DNA of 48,256 nucleotides, from NCBI GenBank assembly GCA_012513645.1, contig JAAZBU010000018.1, positions 1-48,256 of the forward strand, in the 5' to 3' direction. Position 1 is the first letter of the stretch; each line of letters opens with the position of its first letter. The position numbers were made by a program, and so were the translations under genes. The notes under the pieces were generated by a model that worked only from the letters and a program-made list of their open reading frames with translations, was not told the DNA's origin and searched no databases. Positions 7,528-15,863 of this stretch are shown here, one piece after another. The stretch comes from Clostridiales bacterium. Lineage in GTDB: Bacteria; Bacillota; Clostridia; Christensenellales; Aristaeellaceae.

Positions 7528-8658
7528 ATGACGGACTATGGCTTTGCCCGCCCGGGCGATGAGATGGAGATTCTGGATCTGGCCAACATGGTGTTCAGCA
7601 TGGCGGATGCGCCGACAGACTTTGTGCGTCTTCACCCCGCTGTGTACAGCCGGCCGGGCTTTGCCGGCATACACGCGGTGGCCAGGGAAGAGGGGCGCAT
7701 GGTGGCCATGGCGGCGCTCAAGCCCATGCAGGTGCGCCTGAGCGCGGAGGAGCGCCTTGCCTGCGGGTTCATCGGCACGGTGTGCACCCACCCGCGGCAT
7801 GAGCGCCAGGGGCACATGCGCCGCCTGATGCAGCTGCTGGAGGAGCGGGGGCGCCGGCAGGGCATGGCGCTGCTGATGCTGGGCGGCCAGCGCCAGCTGT
7901 ACCAGCGCTACGGCTACGAGCAGGGGGCAACGGCGCTGCATGAAACACTTACCCGCCGCAACCTGAGCGCCGTGGCGGATGCGGGGACGCCCTATGCCTT
8001 TGTCGCGCTGGAGGAGGTTGATGCCCCCGTGCTGGATACCATCTACAATTTGTACCTGGGCCAGCTATTGGTAGACCATCGTGAAAAGGATGCCCTTGTC
8101 CGCGTTCTGCGCACCTGGCAGGCGCAGGGGTATGCCGTGCTGCGGGGCGGGCAGCCCTTTGGCTACCTGTGCAGCGATGGGGATCGGCTGTCCGAGTGTG
8201 TGCTGGCGGACGACGCGAAGCTGCCCGAGGTGTTAAAGGCATGGCTGGCGTTCCGCGGGAAGGAGCAATGCGTGATTACCCTGCCGCTGCACCGCGGGCA
8301 GGCCATTGAAGCCGTGGGGCAGCTGGCCGGCAAGTGGCAGCTGGGGGACAGCCTGATGCTGCGTGTGATGGACTGGCCCAAGGTGGTGGGCGGCATGCTG
8401 CGCTTCAAGGCGGCGCAAACCGCGCTGCAGCCGGGGCAGGCTGTCTTTGCCGTGGAGGGCGAGGGATGCTGGCAGATCACGGTGGAGGGGCAAGGGGTGG
8501 CCGTCACCCCGACTGACAAAACGCCCGATGCGGTGTTTTCGCATCGGGCGGCTGTGCGGCAGTTCCTGTCGTCCCACGGCGGCTTGAGGGAGGCGCGGGA
8601 CGCCTTCTACGGCTGGCTGCCCTTGCCGTTTTCCGTGCCTTCACCGGATTGGTTTTGA
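7528..8658 (+). CDS. Eis-like GNAT family N-acetyltransferase
   Basis: A 376-residue protein with the Eis-like three-part layout: a first GNAT fold with the acetyl-CoA loop (GTVCTHPRHERQGHMRRLM, about 83-101), a second degenerate GNAT fold (about 150-280), and a C-terminal sterol-carrier-like domain (about 290-376). Relatives acetylate amines on small molecules or proteins; some modify aminoglycosides, but the substrate cannot be read from sequence. The ORF track begins 43 codons upstream of the real start: ATG 7528 has AGGAGG six bases before it. The last 52 bases overlap the convergent TetR gene. Confidence 0.87.
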   Translation: MTDYGFARPGDEMEILDLANMVFSMADAPTDFVRLHPAVYSRPGFAGIHAVAREEGRMVAMAALKPMQVRLSAEERLACGFIGTVCTHPRHERQGHMRRLMQLLEERGRRQGMALLMLGGQRQLYQRYGYEQGATALHETLTRRNLSAVADAGTPYAFVALEEVDAPVLDTIYNLYLGQLLVDHREKDALVRVLRTWQAQGYAVLRGGQPFGYLCSDGDRLSECVLADDAKLPEVLKAWLAFRGKEQCVITLPLHRGQAIEAVGQLAGKWQLGDSLMLRVMDWPKVVGGMLRFKAAQTALQPGQAVFAVEGEGCWQITVEGQGVAVTPTDKTPDAVFSHRAAVRQFLSSHGGLREARDAFYGWLPLPFSVPSPDWF

Positions 8659-9227
8659 GGCGCATCTAAAAACATATAGCTGTTGAGCAGCTTTTTGACG
8701 ATGCTGGCAATCTGCCGGGGCGTCTCCAGCTTGCCAAAGGCCATCCAGTGCTTGAGCATGCCGGCAAACCCGTGGCTGATAAATACATAGGAATAGGCAC
8801 GGGCGTGCTCGTCCGTGCCAAACAGCGTCTCCCAGGTCTCCTTGGTGCTGGGTTTGTTGCGCTCAAACACCTGGGCCAGGAAGGAGGCGCTGTCGGTGCG
8901 AAGCAGGGCGTCGCACTCACGCATGTGGTCGCTGAGGTATTCAAAGATGGCGCTGAGCATGGTCTCCAGCCCGTCCTCGTCGCGCACGGGCGCCTTTGCG
9001 TTCACAATGTCCGTGATGCCGTCCACCACTTCCTTCTCGATCGCCTGGTACAGGTCAAAGATATCGGTGTAGTGCAGGTAAAAGGTGCCGCGGCTGATGT
9101 CGGCAAGCTCGGTGATCTCGCGGATGCTGATGCGCTGCAGCGATCGGGTCTGCAACAGCTCGACCAGCACGTCCTTGAGCGCGTTGCGGGTTTTGGCGGT
9201 TCTGCGGTTGGTTGTCATGCTGGCCAT
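8607..9227 (-). CDS. TetR/AcrR family transcriptional regulator
   Basis: A 206-residue repressor. The DNA-binding helix-turn-helix is at about 33-53 (ISIREITELADISRGTFYLHY); the rest is a helical ligand domain with a TetR C-terminal segment of the type common in Bacillota. It is divergent from the MMPL exporter, and a perfect palindrome lies between the two, so it most likely represses the exporter and perhaps itself. Start choice is uncertain: GTG 9245, ATG 9227 or ATG 9218 are in frame; GGAGG is nearest to 9227. The 3' end overlaps the end of the acetyltransferase gene by 52 bases. Confidence 0.9.
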   Translation of the reverse strand: MASMTTNRRTAKTRNALKDVLVELLQTRSLQRISIREITELADISRGTFYLHYTDIFDLYQAIEKEVVDGITDIVNAKAPVRDEDGLETMLSAIFEYLSDHMRECDALLRTDSASFLAQVFERNKPSTKETWETLFGTDEHARAYSYVFISHGFAGMLKHWMAFGKLETPRQIASIVKKLLNSYMFLDAPQNQSGEGTENGKGSQP

Positions 9228-9284
9228 GGCCCCTCCATTTGACACATTTGTGCCCGTTGTTCAATGTTGCACAGGATATCTCAA

Positions 9285-9320
9285 TTTGCAGATTGCAGCA
9301 AGCTGCAAAAACAGTATACT
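9285..9320 (+). promoter_or_regulatory. MMPL promoter with TetR operator palindrome
   Basis: TTGCAG at 9293 and TATACT at 9315, 16 bases apart, form the exporter promoter. A perfect 7-2-7 palindrome, TTGCAGC-AA-GCTGCAA (9293-9308), covers the -35 box, and an outer TTTGCAG/CTGCAAA pair (9285-9291 and 9303-9309) surrounds it. This is the expected size and place for a TetR-family operator. Confidence 0.7.
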
Positions 9321-9374
9321 TGACACGTGCCTTGAAATCAACAGGTGTTAACATTTATTTCACAGGAGGATTGC

Positions 9375-11426
9375 ATGCTGAAACTGAGCGAATGGATCCT
9401 GCGGCATCGCAAGGCGGTTCTCTGGATTGCCTTGATTTGCTGTGTGGTCAGCGTATTCGCCATGCGCTACGTCAACATCAACTACAACATGGCGGACTAT
9501 CTGCCCGCCTCTTCGCCGTCGGCAAAGGCGCTTCAAATGGCGGGCAGTGGCCTGCCCAATATGCAGGTGTATGTGCCGGGCGTCTCGCCCCAGGGCGCGC
9601 TGGAGGTCAAGCAGCGCCTGCGGGAAGTGCCCAAGGTGCAGGATGTGCTGTGGCTGGACGACGCCGTGGACATGCGCGGCACGCCGTGGGAGGTCATCCC
9701 CCAGGCAACGCGCGACGGCTACTACGCCCAGGGCGGGGCGCTTTTCCAGGTCACGGTGGGCTATCAGGATGCGGCCTCCGTCTTCCAGGCGGTGCAAAGC
9801 CTATACCCGGATGCCATCTATAAGGGCGAGGCCCCCAACCAGGCACGGCTGCAGACGGTCACCATGGGTGAAATTGCCTCCATCATGTACTATGTGGTGC
9901 CCATTGTGCTGCTGATTTTGCTGCTGAGCACCAGCCATTGGTTTGAGCCGCTGCTGTTCATGCTGGTGATCGGCGTTGCCATCGTCATCAACGAGGGAAC
10001 CAACATCATCTTTGGCGAGATTTCCTTCGTCACCCAGGCATGCTCGGCGGTGCTGCAGTTAGCGGTATCCATCGACTATGCAGTATTCCTGCTGCACCGC
10101 TTTGCCGAATACCGTGAGCAGGGCATGAACGCGGTGGACGCCATGAAGATGGCCATGCAAAAGGCCGCCAGCGCCATTGCCGCCAGCGCCATGACCACGG
10201 TCTTCGGCTTCCTGGCGCTGCTGGTGATGGGCTTTGGCCTGGGCAAGGATATGGGCCTGGTGCTGGCCAAGGGTGTGATGCTCAGCTACCTGAGCGTGGT
10301 GATTGTGCTGCCTGCCGCCGCCATCGCCAGCATCAAAGTAATTGACAAGACGGCGCACCGCCGGCTGCTGCCCAGCTTTGATGGCTTTGGCCGCGCGGTC
10401 GTCCGCTATGGCGCGCCGCTGGCTGCCATCGTGCTCATTCTGTTAGTGCCCGCCTACCTGGGGCAGACAAGGAATGACTTTGTCTACGGCTCCTCCGGCA
10501 TGCATGGGCCCCATTCGGCCGCCCAGACCGAGGCGCAGGAGATCGACCGCATCTTTGGCCGCAACCAGATGATGATGCTCATGGTGCCGCAGGGCAATCC
10601 TGCCAAAACGGCGGAGCTGTCCGGGGAGGCAAAGGCCCTGCCCTACGTGCGCAGCGTGATCTCGTATGCGGAGATGGTGGGCGTGCAGATACCGCCCGAG
10701 GTGCTGCCGGAGTCGGCGCTGAGCATGCTGCGCGGCAATGGGCACGACCGCCTGCTGCTGACGGTGGATTCGCTGGATGAGGGGGAGCGGGCCTTTGCCA
10801 TCGTGGAAGAGGTGCGCGCCCTGGCTGAGCGCTATTACGGCGATGGGTATCATCTGCTGGGCGAAAGCGTGGTCAACTATGATGTCAAGGAGTCCATCAC
10901 GACGGACAACCTCAAGGTGCTGCTGGTTGGCGTGATTGGCATCGGGCTGGTCCTGCTGATCACCTTCCGCAACCTGTCTATCCCGATCATTCTGCTGCTG
11001 ATCATTGAAGGCGCCATCTGGTTTAACATGGCGGTGCCCTACTTTGCGGGCAGCACGCTCAACTATATCGGCTATCAGATCGTCAGCTCCGTGCAGCTGG
11101 GCGCCACGGTGGACTATGCCATCTTGCTGGCCCAGCGCTACATGGGGGCACGCCACACCATGGACCGGAAGGAAGCTGCCGCCTGGGCGCTGGCCAAATC
11201 CACCGGCTCCATTTTGCCGCCCATGCTCATCCTGACCATCGCGGGCTATTCCCTGTCCATCGTCGTCACATCCAACGCCGTCATCAGCCAGATGGGGGAA
11301 ATCATCGGCCGGGGCGCCGCCATCTCGGGCTTCATGGTGCTGATGGTACTGCCCAAGGTGCTGCAGTGGTGTGACGGGCTGATCATGAAAACCAACTTTG
11401 CCAAGAAGGAGGCCCTGAGATCATGA
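9375..11426 (+). CDS. MMPL/RND superfamily transporter
   Basis: A 683-residue integral membrane exporter with about twelve transmembrane helices in two similar halves, each starting with one helix and a large outer loop. The second-helix RND motifs are present twice: SIDYAVFLLHR (about 233) and TVDYAILLAQR (about 578). MMPL proteins export lipids, peptides or drugs using the proton gradient; the substrate here is unknown. Start ATG 9375 follows AGGAGG by five bases, ten codons inside the ORF-track frame. The stop overlaps the next gene by four bases (ATGA). Expression is probably controlled by the divergent TetR protein. Confidence 0.92.
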   Translation: MLKLSEWILRHRKAVLWIALICCVVSVFAMRYVNINYNMADYLPASSPSAKALQMAGSGLPNMQVYVPGVSPQGALEVKQRLREVPKVQDVLWLDDAVDMRGTPWEVIPQATRDGYYAQGGALFQVTVGYQDAASVFQAVQSLYPDAIYKGEAPNQARLQTVTMGEIASIMYYVVPIVLLILLLSTSHWFEPLLFMLVIGVAIVINEGTNIIFGEISFVTQACSAVLQLAVSIDYAVFLLHRFAEYREQGMNAVDAMKMAMQKAASAIAASAMTTVFGFLALLVMGFGLGKDMGLVLAKGVMLSYLSVVIVLPAAAIASIKVIDKTAHRRLLPSFDGFGRAVVRYGAPLAAIVLILLVPAYLGQTRNDFVYGSSGMHGPHSAAQTEAQEIDRIFGRNQMMMLMVPQGNPAKTAELSGEAKALPYVRSVISYAEMVGVQIPPEVLPESALSMLRGNGHDRLLLTVDSLDEGERAFAIVEEVRALAERYYGDGYHLLGESVVNYDVKESITTDNLKVLLVGVIGIGLVLLITFRNLSIPIILLLIIEGAIWFNMAVPYFAGSTLNYIGYQIVSSVQLGATVDYAILLAQRYMGARHTMDRKEAAAWALAKSTGSILPPMLILTIAGYSLSIVVTSNAVISQMGEIIGRGAAISGFMVLMVLPKVLQWCDGLIMKTNFAKKEALRS

Positions 11427-12349
11427 AAAAACTGACCGCGCTCGCCCTCGCCGTCCTGCTGCTGACAGGTGCCGCAGCCGCCCTGGGGGAGGTTAAGAAA
11501 AATGAAGTTGTCTACGCCCGCCTGTCCGCCGAAGGCGAGCTGAAGGATATCTACATCGTGAACGCCTTTGAGGCCGATGAGGCCCAGGAGGTAACAGATT
11601 ACGGCCGCTACGATGCCGTGATCAACTTGAGCGGCACCGAGCCCATCGCCTATCAGGGGGATGAGGCCAGGCTCAACTTGCCGGCGGGCCGCTACTACTA
11701 TCAGGGCAACCCCGAGCAAAAACAACTGCCGTGGGACATCGCCATCCGCTACACGTTGGACGGCAAGGCGGTGGAGGACCCCCAGATGCTGTCGGGCGCT
11801 GCGGGCAAGCTGGAAATCGCCATGGATATCCAGGTGCGAGAGCAGCTGGCGGCCTACGCCGGCGGTATGACGCTGCAGATCACCCTGACGCTGGACGGCG
11901 ACACCTGCCTCAACATCACATCTGACAAGGCGACCATCGCCCTGGCCGGCGGGAAACAGACGGTGGCCTATGTGGTGCTGCCCGGCCAGTCGGCCGGCTT
12001 CAGCGTGACGGCGGATGTGCGCGACTTTGCCATGTCGGGCATCCAGCTGGCCGGGGTGCGCATGAACATGGATACCGAGCAGTACCAGCGGGTGAGCGAG
12101 AACATGTTGGCCGGCAACCCCATGGCCCAGGCCGTTGGCCCCATGATCGACAACTTTGTCAAGGCCATGGCCGGCACCGAGGCGCAATCCTATGCCGATG
12201 CCCGCAACGGGGCCATCCAGTCGCTGCAGTTTGTGATGATGACCGATGAGATCGCAGCGCCACCCGCCCCGACTATCGAGAGCCAGCCGGAGGAAAAGCC
12301 CCTGGAGGAAGGGGTGACCGAGCGCTTCCTCTCCCTGTTTGGCGGATGA
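11423..12349 (+). CDS. Exported partner protein of the MMPL transporter
   Basis: A 308-residue protein with a clear signal peptide (MKKLTALALAVLLLTGAAAALG) and no other obvious membrane helix. The mature part (KNEVVYARLSAEGELKDIYI, then YDAVINLSGTEPI) resembles the outer domain of YhgE/Pip-like proteins that travel with MMPL transporters in Bacillota. It overlaps the MMPL stop and is followed by a strong terminator, so the two form one unit, probably an exporter plus an extracytoplasmic subunit. The family assignment comes from pattern recognition and is moderate; the function is inferred from the operon. Confidence 0.75.
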   Translation: MKKLTALALAVLLLTGAAAALGEVKKNEVVYARLSAEGELKDIYIVNAFEADEAQEVTDYGRYDAVINLSGTEPIAYQGDEARLNLPAGRYYYQGNPEQKQLPWDIAIRYTLDGKAVEDPQMLSGAAGKLEIAMDIQVREQLAAYAGGMTLQITLTLDGDTCLNITSDKATIALAGGKQTVAYVVLPGQSAGFSVTADVRDFAMSGIQLAGVRMNMDTEQYQRVSENMLAGNPMAQAVGPMIDNFVKAMAGTEAQSYADARNGAIQSLQFVMMTDEIAAPPAPTIESQPEEKPLEEGVTERFLSLFGG

Positions 12350-12379
12350 TTATTTGCATGTGCAAGGTTTGACATTTGT

Positions 12380-12418
12380 CCCCCGTTGTATAATAGATAC
12401 ACGGGGGATTTTTTGTTG
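12380..12418 (+). terminator. Rho-independent terminator after the MMPL operon
   Basis: CCCCCGTTGTAT pairs with ATACACGGGGG (one bulged T) around an AATAG loop, followed by ATTTTTT. The consensus -10 sequence TATAAT sits in the stem-loop; see the rejected list. Confidence 0.85.
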
Positions 12419-12432
12419 GGAAAGGAAGGGCT

Positions 12433-13005
12433 ATGCCTGGATTGAACGCAAACGCGCAGGCTTTTGAAGCGGCTGTCGCCCCCTGGGAGCGGCAGGTGTA
12501 CTTCACCTGCCTGCGCATCATGGGTAACCGGCAGGATGCCGAGGACTGTGCGCAGGAAGCCATGCTCAAGGCCTACCAGGCCTTCTCCGGCTTTCGCGGG
12601 GAGAGCAAGGTCAGCACCTGGCTGTACACCATTGCCGCTCGCTGCTGCATGGATGCCCTGCGCCGTCGGCGCGAGATGGTATCCCTGGACAACCTGCGGG
12701 AGGTGGGCTGGGAGGCCGAAAGTGACGAGCCCTCCCCCTACCTACAGTTGGAGCAGGCTGAACGCCGACGCCTGCTGGGGGAGGCCATCGCCCGGCTGCC
12801 GGCAGAGCATCGCCTGGTGCTCACCCTGTGCGACCTGCAGGGGATGAGCTATGAGGAGGCCGCCCGGGCGCTGGACTGCGCGCTGGGCACCGTCAAAAGC
12901 CGGCTCAGCCGTGCGAGAGCCGGGTTAAAACAACTGTTGACCGCCGATGGGGAACTTTTTCATGACAACATGCGTCCTATGGATGAAGGGAGGGAAAGCA
13001 AATGA
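12433..13005 (+). CDS. ECF-type RNA polymerase sigma factor
   Basis: A 190-residue SigW/RpoE-like sigma factor. Region 2 covers about 20-85 (RIMGNRQDAEDCAQEAMLKAY, then VSTWLYTIAARCCMDALRRR); region 4 covers about 110-165 with the helix-turn-helix SYEEAARALDCALGTVKSRL. GGAAAGG lies upstream of ATG 12433. Its stop overlaps the start of a zinc-finger anti-sigma gene (ATGA), the classical arrangement for a sigma factor released by its partner under envelope stress. It is unlike the first ECF gene in this window, so the two probably have different regulons. Confidence 0.92.
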   Translation: MPGLNANAQAFEAAVAPWERQVYFTCLRIMGNRQDAEDCAQEAMLKAYQAFSGFRGESKVSTWLYTIAARCCMDALRRRREMVSLDNLREVGWEAESDEPSPYLQLEQAERRRLLGEAIARLPAEHRLVLTLCDLQGMSYEEAARALDCALGTVKSRLSRARAGLKQLLTADGELFHDNMRPMDEGRESK

Positions 13006-14228
13006 CACACATGAACTGTGAACAGTTTTCCATCCTTCTCGACCGGTATCTGGAGGGGAGCCTGAGCGCGGACGAGCGCGCGGCCTTTGAGGCCCACGCC
13101 GGCCAATGCGCCGATTGCCGGCTGCTGCTCCAGATCCGCCGGGACTGCCAAGGCCTGGATGACGACGGCGAGGTACCCGCCAGCTTCTCATCCTCCTGGC
13201 GTCAGGCAATTCATCAACAGGAGGGCATGAACATGGAACAGATCCCCGAGACAAAGAAGCGGGCCAAGCCGCCAATCAACATCAGGCGCTGGGTGGCCAT
13301 CGCGGCCTCGCTGGTGCTGGTGCTTGGCGGCACCTGGCTGGTGGGGCAAAACCAGCCGCGCCATCGCGGCGCAACCAGCGAACAGACTGCCTACAGCGAT
13401 CCCTACGCCGGGGGCACCGGCCTTGACAACTACATGCGCACCATTGACGGCCAGCCTGCCCCGGCTGCCATGAAGATGGAGGCGGATTACGCGGCAAACT
13501 ATTCCGCGGAGGCATCCGCCATCGCCCCCGCCCCGGCAGCGCAAAATGCGCCCGCTCAACCGCAAAAGATGATCCGCACCGTCAGCCTCAACCTGGTAAC
13601 GCGCGAGTTTGAGCAGGACCTGGAGACGCTCAACGCGGCCATCGCCAAGCATGGCGGTTATGTGGAATATTCCGACGTATCGGCCGACCGGGGCAGCCGC
13701 CGCTACGCCAACCTGACCATCCGCATTCCCAAGGAGCAGTTGGATGCCTACCTGGCCGACGCCCAGCAGGTGGGCCGCGTGACGGCCTACACCGAATCCC
13801 AGGAGGATGTCAGCGAGCGCTATGCCGATACCGCCACCAGGCTGGCCTCGCAAAAGGCCAAGATGGAGCGCCTGCAGCAGCTGCTCAAACAGGCCATCAC
13901 CGTCAAGGATATTCTGGAGATTGAAAACCAGATTGCCGATACCCAGTATCAGCTGGATTCGCTCACCGGCGCCCTGCGCGGCATGGACAGCAAGGTGGAT
14001 TACTCCACCGTGCGGCTGTCCCTGCAGGAGGAGGTGCCCACTGCATCCCCCACCGAGCTGACGCTGGGGCAGCGCATTGGCCTTGCGATGTCCGATGCGT
14101 GGGAGGCCATCCAGTCCTTCCTGGAGGATCTGGTGGTGCTGCTGGCAGTCGCCCTGCCCTATGTGCTGGCGCTGGCCGTTGTTATCCTGATCGTCCGATT
14201 CATCATCAAAAGGAGGAAGAATAAATGA
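13002..14228 (+). CDS. zf-HC2 anti-sigma factor fused to DUF4349
   Basis: A 408-residue membrane protein. Residues 1-45 form a zinc-binding anti-sigma domain with C6, H32, C36 and C39 (HAGQCADC), able to hold the sigma factor encoded just before. A first transmembrane helix is at about 96-115. An Ala/Pro-rich linker leads to a DUF4349 domain (about 190-400: IRTVSLNLVTREFEQDLETL, GGYVEYSDVS, a coiled-coil stretch near 285-330) and a C-terminal helix with a basic tail. DUF4349 proteins are envelope-associated and often carry a lipobox; here the N-terminus is an anti-sigma module instead. The sensing role of the outer part is inferred. Confidence 0.88.
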   Translation: MTHMNCEQFSILLDRYLEGSLSADERAAFEAHAGQCADCRLLLQIRRDCQGLDDDGEVPASFSSSWRQAIHQQEGMNMEQIPETKKRAKPPINIRRWVAIAASLVLVLGGTWLVGQNQPRHRGATSEQTAYSDPYAGGTGLDNYMRTIDGQPAPAAMKMEADYAANYSAEASAIAPAPAAQNAPAQPQKMIRTVSLNLVTREFEQDLETLNAAIAKHGGYVEYSDVSADRGSRRYANLTIRIPKEQLDAYLADAQQVGRVTAYTESQEDVSERYADTATRLASQKAKMERLQQLLKQAITVKDILEIENQIADTQYQLDSLTGALRGMDSKVDYSTVRLSLQEEVPTASPTELTLGQRIGLAMSDAWEAIQSFLEDLVVLLAVALPYVLALAVVILIVRFIIKRRKNK

Positions 14229-14920
14229 AAAAAACGCTATTGATTGCATTGAGCTTGGCCTTGGTACTGGCCCTGGCGCTGCCTGCCCTGGCAGCCGAGG
14301 TCACCGTCACCGGCACCGCCACCGTCAGCCTGCCCGCCGACACCGCCTCCCTTCAGGTGGGGGCGACCATCAAGGCAAACACCGCCGCCGAGGCGCAGGC
14401 CCAGGTGGATCAGGTGATGCGCGATATCCTGGCTGCGCTGGACAAGTTAGGCATCGACAAGGCGGACATCAAGACCAGCAACTACTCCGTGTATGTGGAG
14501 ATGCCCTATGAGGAGTATGGCGCCATCCGCCCGTCCGCGCCGGTGTACAATGCCAGCAATATGCTCAGTGTTACCATCCGCAACCTGGAGCAGGTGGCCG
14601 CGGTGATCGATGCCGCCACCACCTCCGGCGCCAACCAGATCTACAGCCTGAGCTTTACCGCCTCCCAGTCGGCCGATGCCTACAACAAGGCGCTGGAGCG
14701 CGCCGTGGAGGATGGGCAGATGAAGGCCAAGGTGCTGGCCCAGGCCGCCGGCAAGCAGCTGGGCGCGCTGGAGGACATGAAGGCAGAGCAGATCTTCGGC
14801 GATGTCTATGGCATCATGAACCGCATGGACTTTGGCGCTGCCGCCTCCGAGAAGGCCGCCATCGTCACCGGGGATGTATCCGTCACGGCCAGCGTTACCC
14901 TGACATATAACCTGGAATAA
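14225..14920 (+). CDS. Exported SIMPL domain protein (DUF541)
   Basis: A 231-residue secreted protein with signal peptide (MKKTLLIALSLALVLALALPALA) and a SIMPL/DUF541 domain: VTVTGTATVSLPADTASLQVG at the start and the closing VTASVTLTYNLE beta strand. The family is periplasmic or surface-exposed and linked to stress tolerance; the molecular activity is not known. It overlaps the anti-sigma stop by four bases and is the last gene of the sigma operon, so it is a likely target of, or sensor for, the same envelope stress response. A strong bidirectional terminator follows. Confidence 0.9.
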   Translation: MKKTLLIALSLALVLALALPALAAEVTVTGTATVSLPADTASLQVGATIKANTAAEAQAQVDQVMRDILAALDKLGIDKADIKTSNYSVYVEMPYEEYGAIRPSAPVYNASNMLSVTIRNLEQVAAVIDAATTSGANQIYSLSFTASQSADAYNKALERAVEDGQMKAKVLAQAAGKQLGALEDMKAEQIFGDVYGIMNRMDFGAAASEKAAIVTGDVSVTASVTLTYNLE

Positions 14921-14935
14921 ACAATATCTGAACTC

Positions 14936-14967
14936 AAAGGCCCGCAGGCAAATGCTTGCGGGCCTTT
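14936..14967. terminator. Bidirectional terminator between convergent genes
   Basis: AAAGGCCCGCA(G) and (C)TTGCGGGCCTTT form a long stem around a short loop, with A- and T-rich ends on the two sides. It lies between the SIMPL gene (+) and the amidotransferase-type hydrolase (-) and can serve both. Confidence 0.88.
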
Positions 14968-14986
14968 AGCAATGGTGAGTCCGGTA

Positions 14987-15691
14987 TTACGCGCGCTTGC
15001 CGGCTTCCTTGATTAGCCAGTCAAACAGGCGCTGCATGGCCGGGTCGTGCGGGGCCAGGTTTTCCGGGTGCCACTGAAGGCCCAGCCCCGGATAGCCATC
15101 GGCAAACTCCACGGCCTCGATGAACCCGTCCTCCGACATGGCGCTGACCTTGAGGCCCTTACCCAGGTCCTTGATCACCTGGTGGTGGCGGCTGTTGACC
15201 GGGCTGGTATCGCTGCCAATCAGGCTGTGCAGCAGCGTGTCGGGGGTGATGCTCACCTTGTGCGCATCGGTGGGCGTATCATTTTGTGAATGGTTGATGT
15301 TCGTGGGGGCCTGGGTGGGGATATCCTGATACAGCGTGCCGCCCTGGGCCACGTTCATCAGCTGAATGCCCCGGCATATGGCCAGGAAGGGCTTGCGCGT
15401 AGAGAGCAGGTAGCGGTAGGTGTACAGCTCCTGCGCGTCGCGCTCGGGCACGATTTCATCGCACTGGGGGATGACTTCCTCGCCAAACTCGCGGGGATGG
15501 ATGTCCTCGCCGCCCGGGAAGATGACGCCGTCTACCTTGTCGATCATGGCCTTCCAGACGGCCTCATTGTCCGTCAAGGGGAACAGCACGGGCAGGCCGC
15601 CTGCGCGGATGACCGCGGTGATGTAGTCGTTGGGTATGTTCAGGCGTTTCCTTTGGGTATCCCAGTTGGCTCCGATTCCGATGGTGATCAT
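14987..15691 (-). CDS. Gamma-glutamyl-gamma-aminobutyrate hydrolase family protein (peptidase C26)
   Basis: A 234-residue cytoplasmic class-I glutamine-amidotransferase-type hydrolase, close in length to PuuD. The nucleophile elbow is AICRGIQ, the histidine/glutamate pair is LQWHPE near the end, and the oxyanion segment is VIFPGGEDIHP. PuuD relatives cleave gamma-glutamyl amides such as gamma-Glu-GABA made during putrescine breakdown; no other puu genes are present, so the substrate is uncertain. It is monocistronic, with AAGGA before the ATG and a shared terminator at its end. Confidence 0.9.
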   Translation of the reverse strand: MITIGIGANWDTQRKRLNIPNDYITAVIRAGGLPVLFPLTDNEAVWKAMIDKVDGVIFPGGEDIHPREFGEEVIPQCDEIVPERDAQELYTYRYLLSTRKPFLAICRGIQLMNVAQGGTLYQDIPTQAPTNINHSQNDTPTDAHKVSITPDTLLHSLIGSDTSPVNSRHHQVIKDLGKGLKVSAMSEDGFIEAVEFADGYPGLGLQWHPENLAPHDPAMQRLFDWLIKEAGKRA

Positions 15692-15724
15692 AGCGTTCCT
15701 TTCTTGTATGCATATTGTTTTTCC

Positions 15725-15753
15725 AGTATACCATAAGCGGGGGCCGGAACGAA
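15725..15753 (-). promoter_or_regulatory. Predicted promoter of the C26 hydrolase
   Basis: The minus strand shows TATACT as -10 with a weak -35 (TTCGTT) 17 bases upstream, about 35 bases before the start codon. Confidence 0.4.
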
Positions 15754-15788
15754 GGGGTTTGAAGCCTCAAGTATGAGGAAATATTAAT

Positions 15789-15817
15789 TTGTAACCCCTT
15801 TGGCCTTATGATATACT
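15789..15817 (+). promoter_or_regulatory. Predicted promoter of the xpaC-telA operon
   Basis: TTGTAA, 17 bases, TATACT, with a TG one base before the -10 (extended -10). It is 46 bases before the GTG start of the XpaC gene. Confidence 0.65.
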
Positions 15818-15863
15818 TCGCTTGTAGGTTCAAGGCTTTATTACGGTTGCGGGAGGATGCGCG

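Noticed and set aside
12369-12394. TTGACA and TATAAT as a promoter for the second sigma operon
   Set aside because: The spacer is only 14 bases, and the TATAAT is part of the terminator stem-loop. It may be coincidence; an ECF-type autoregulated promoter could not be located by eye.
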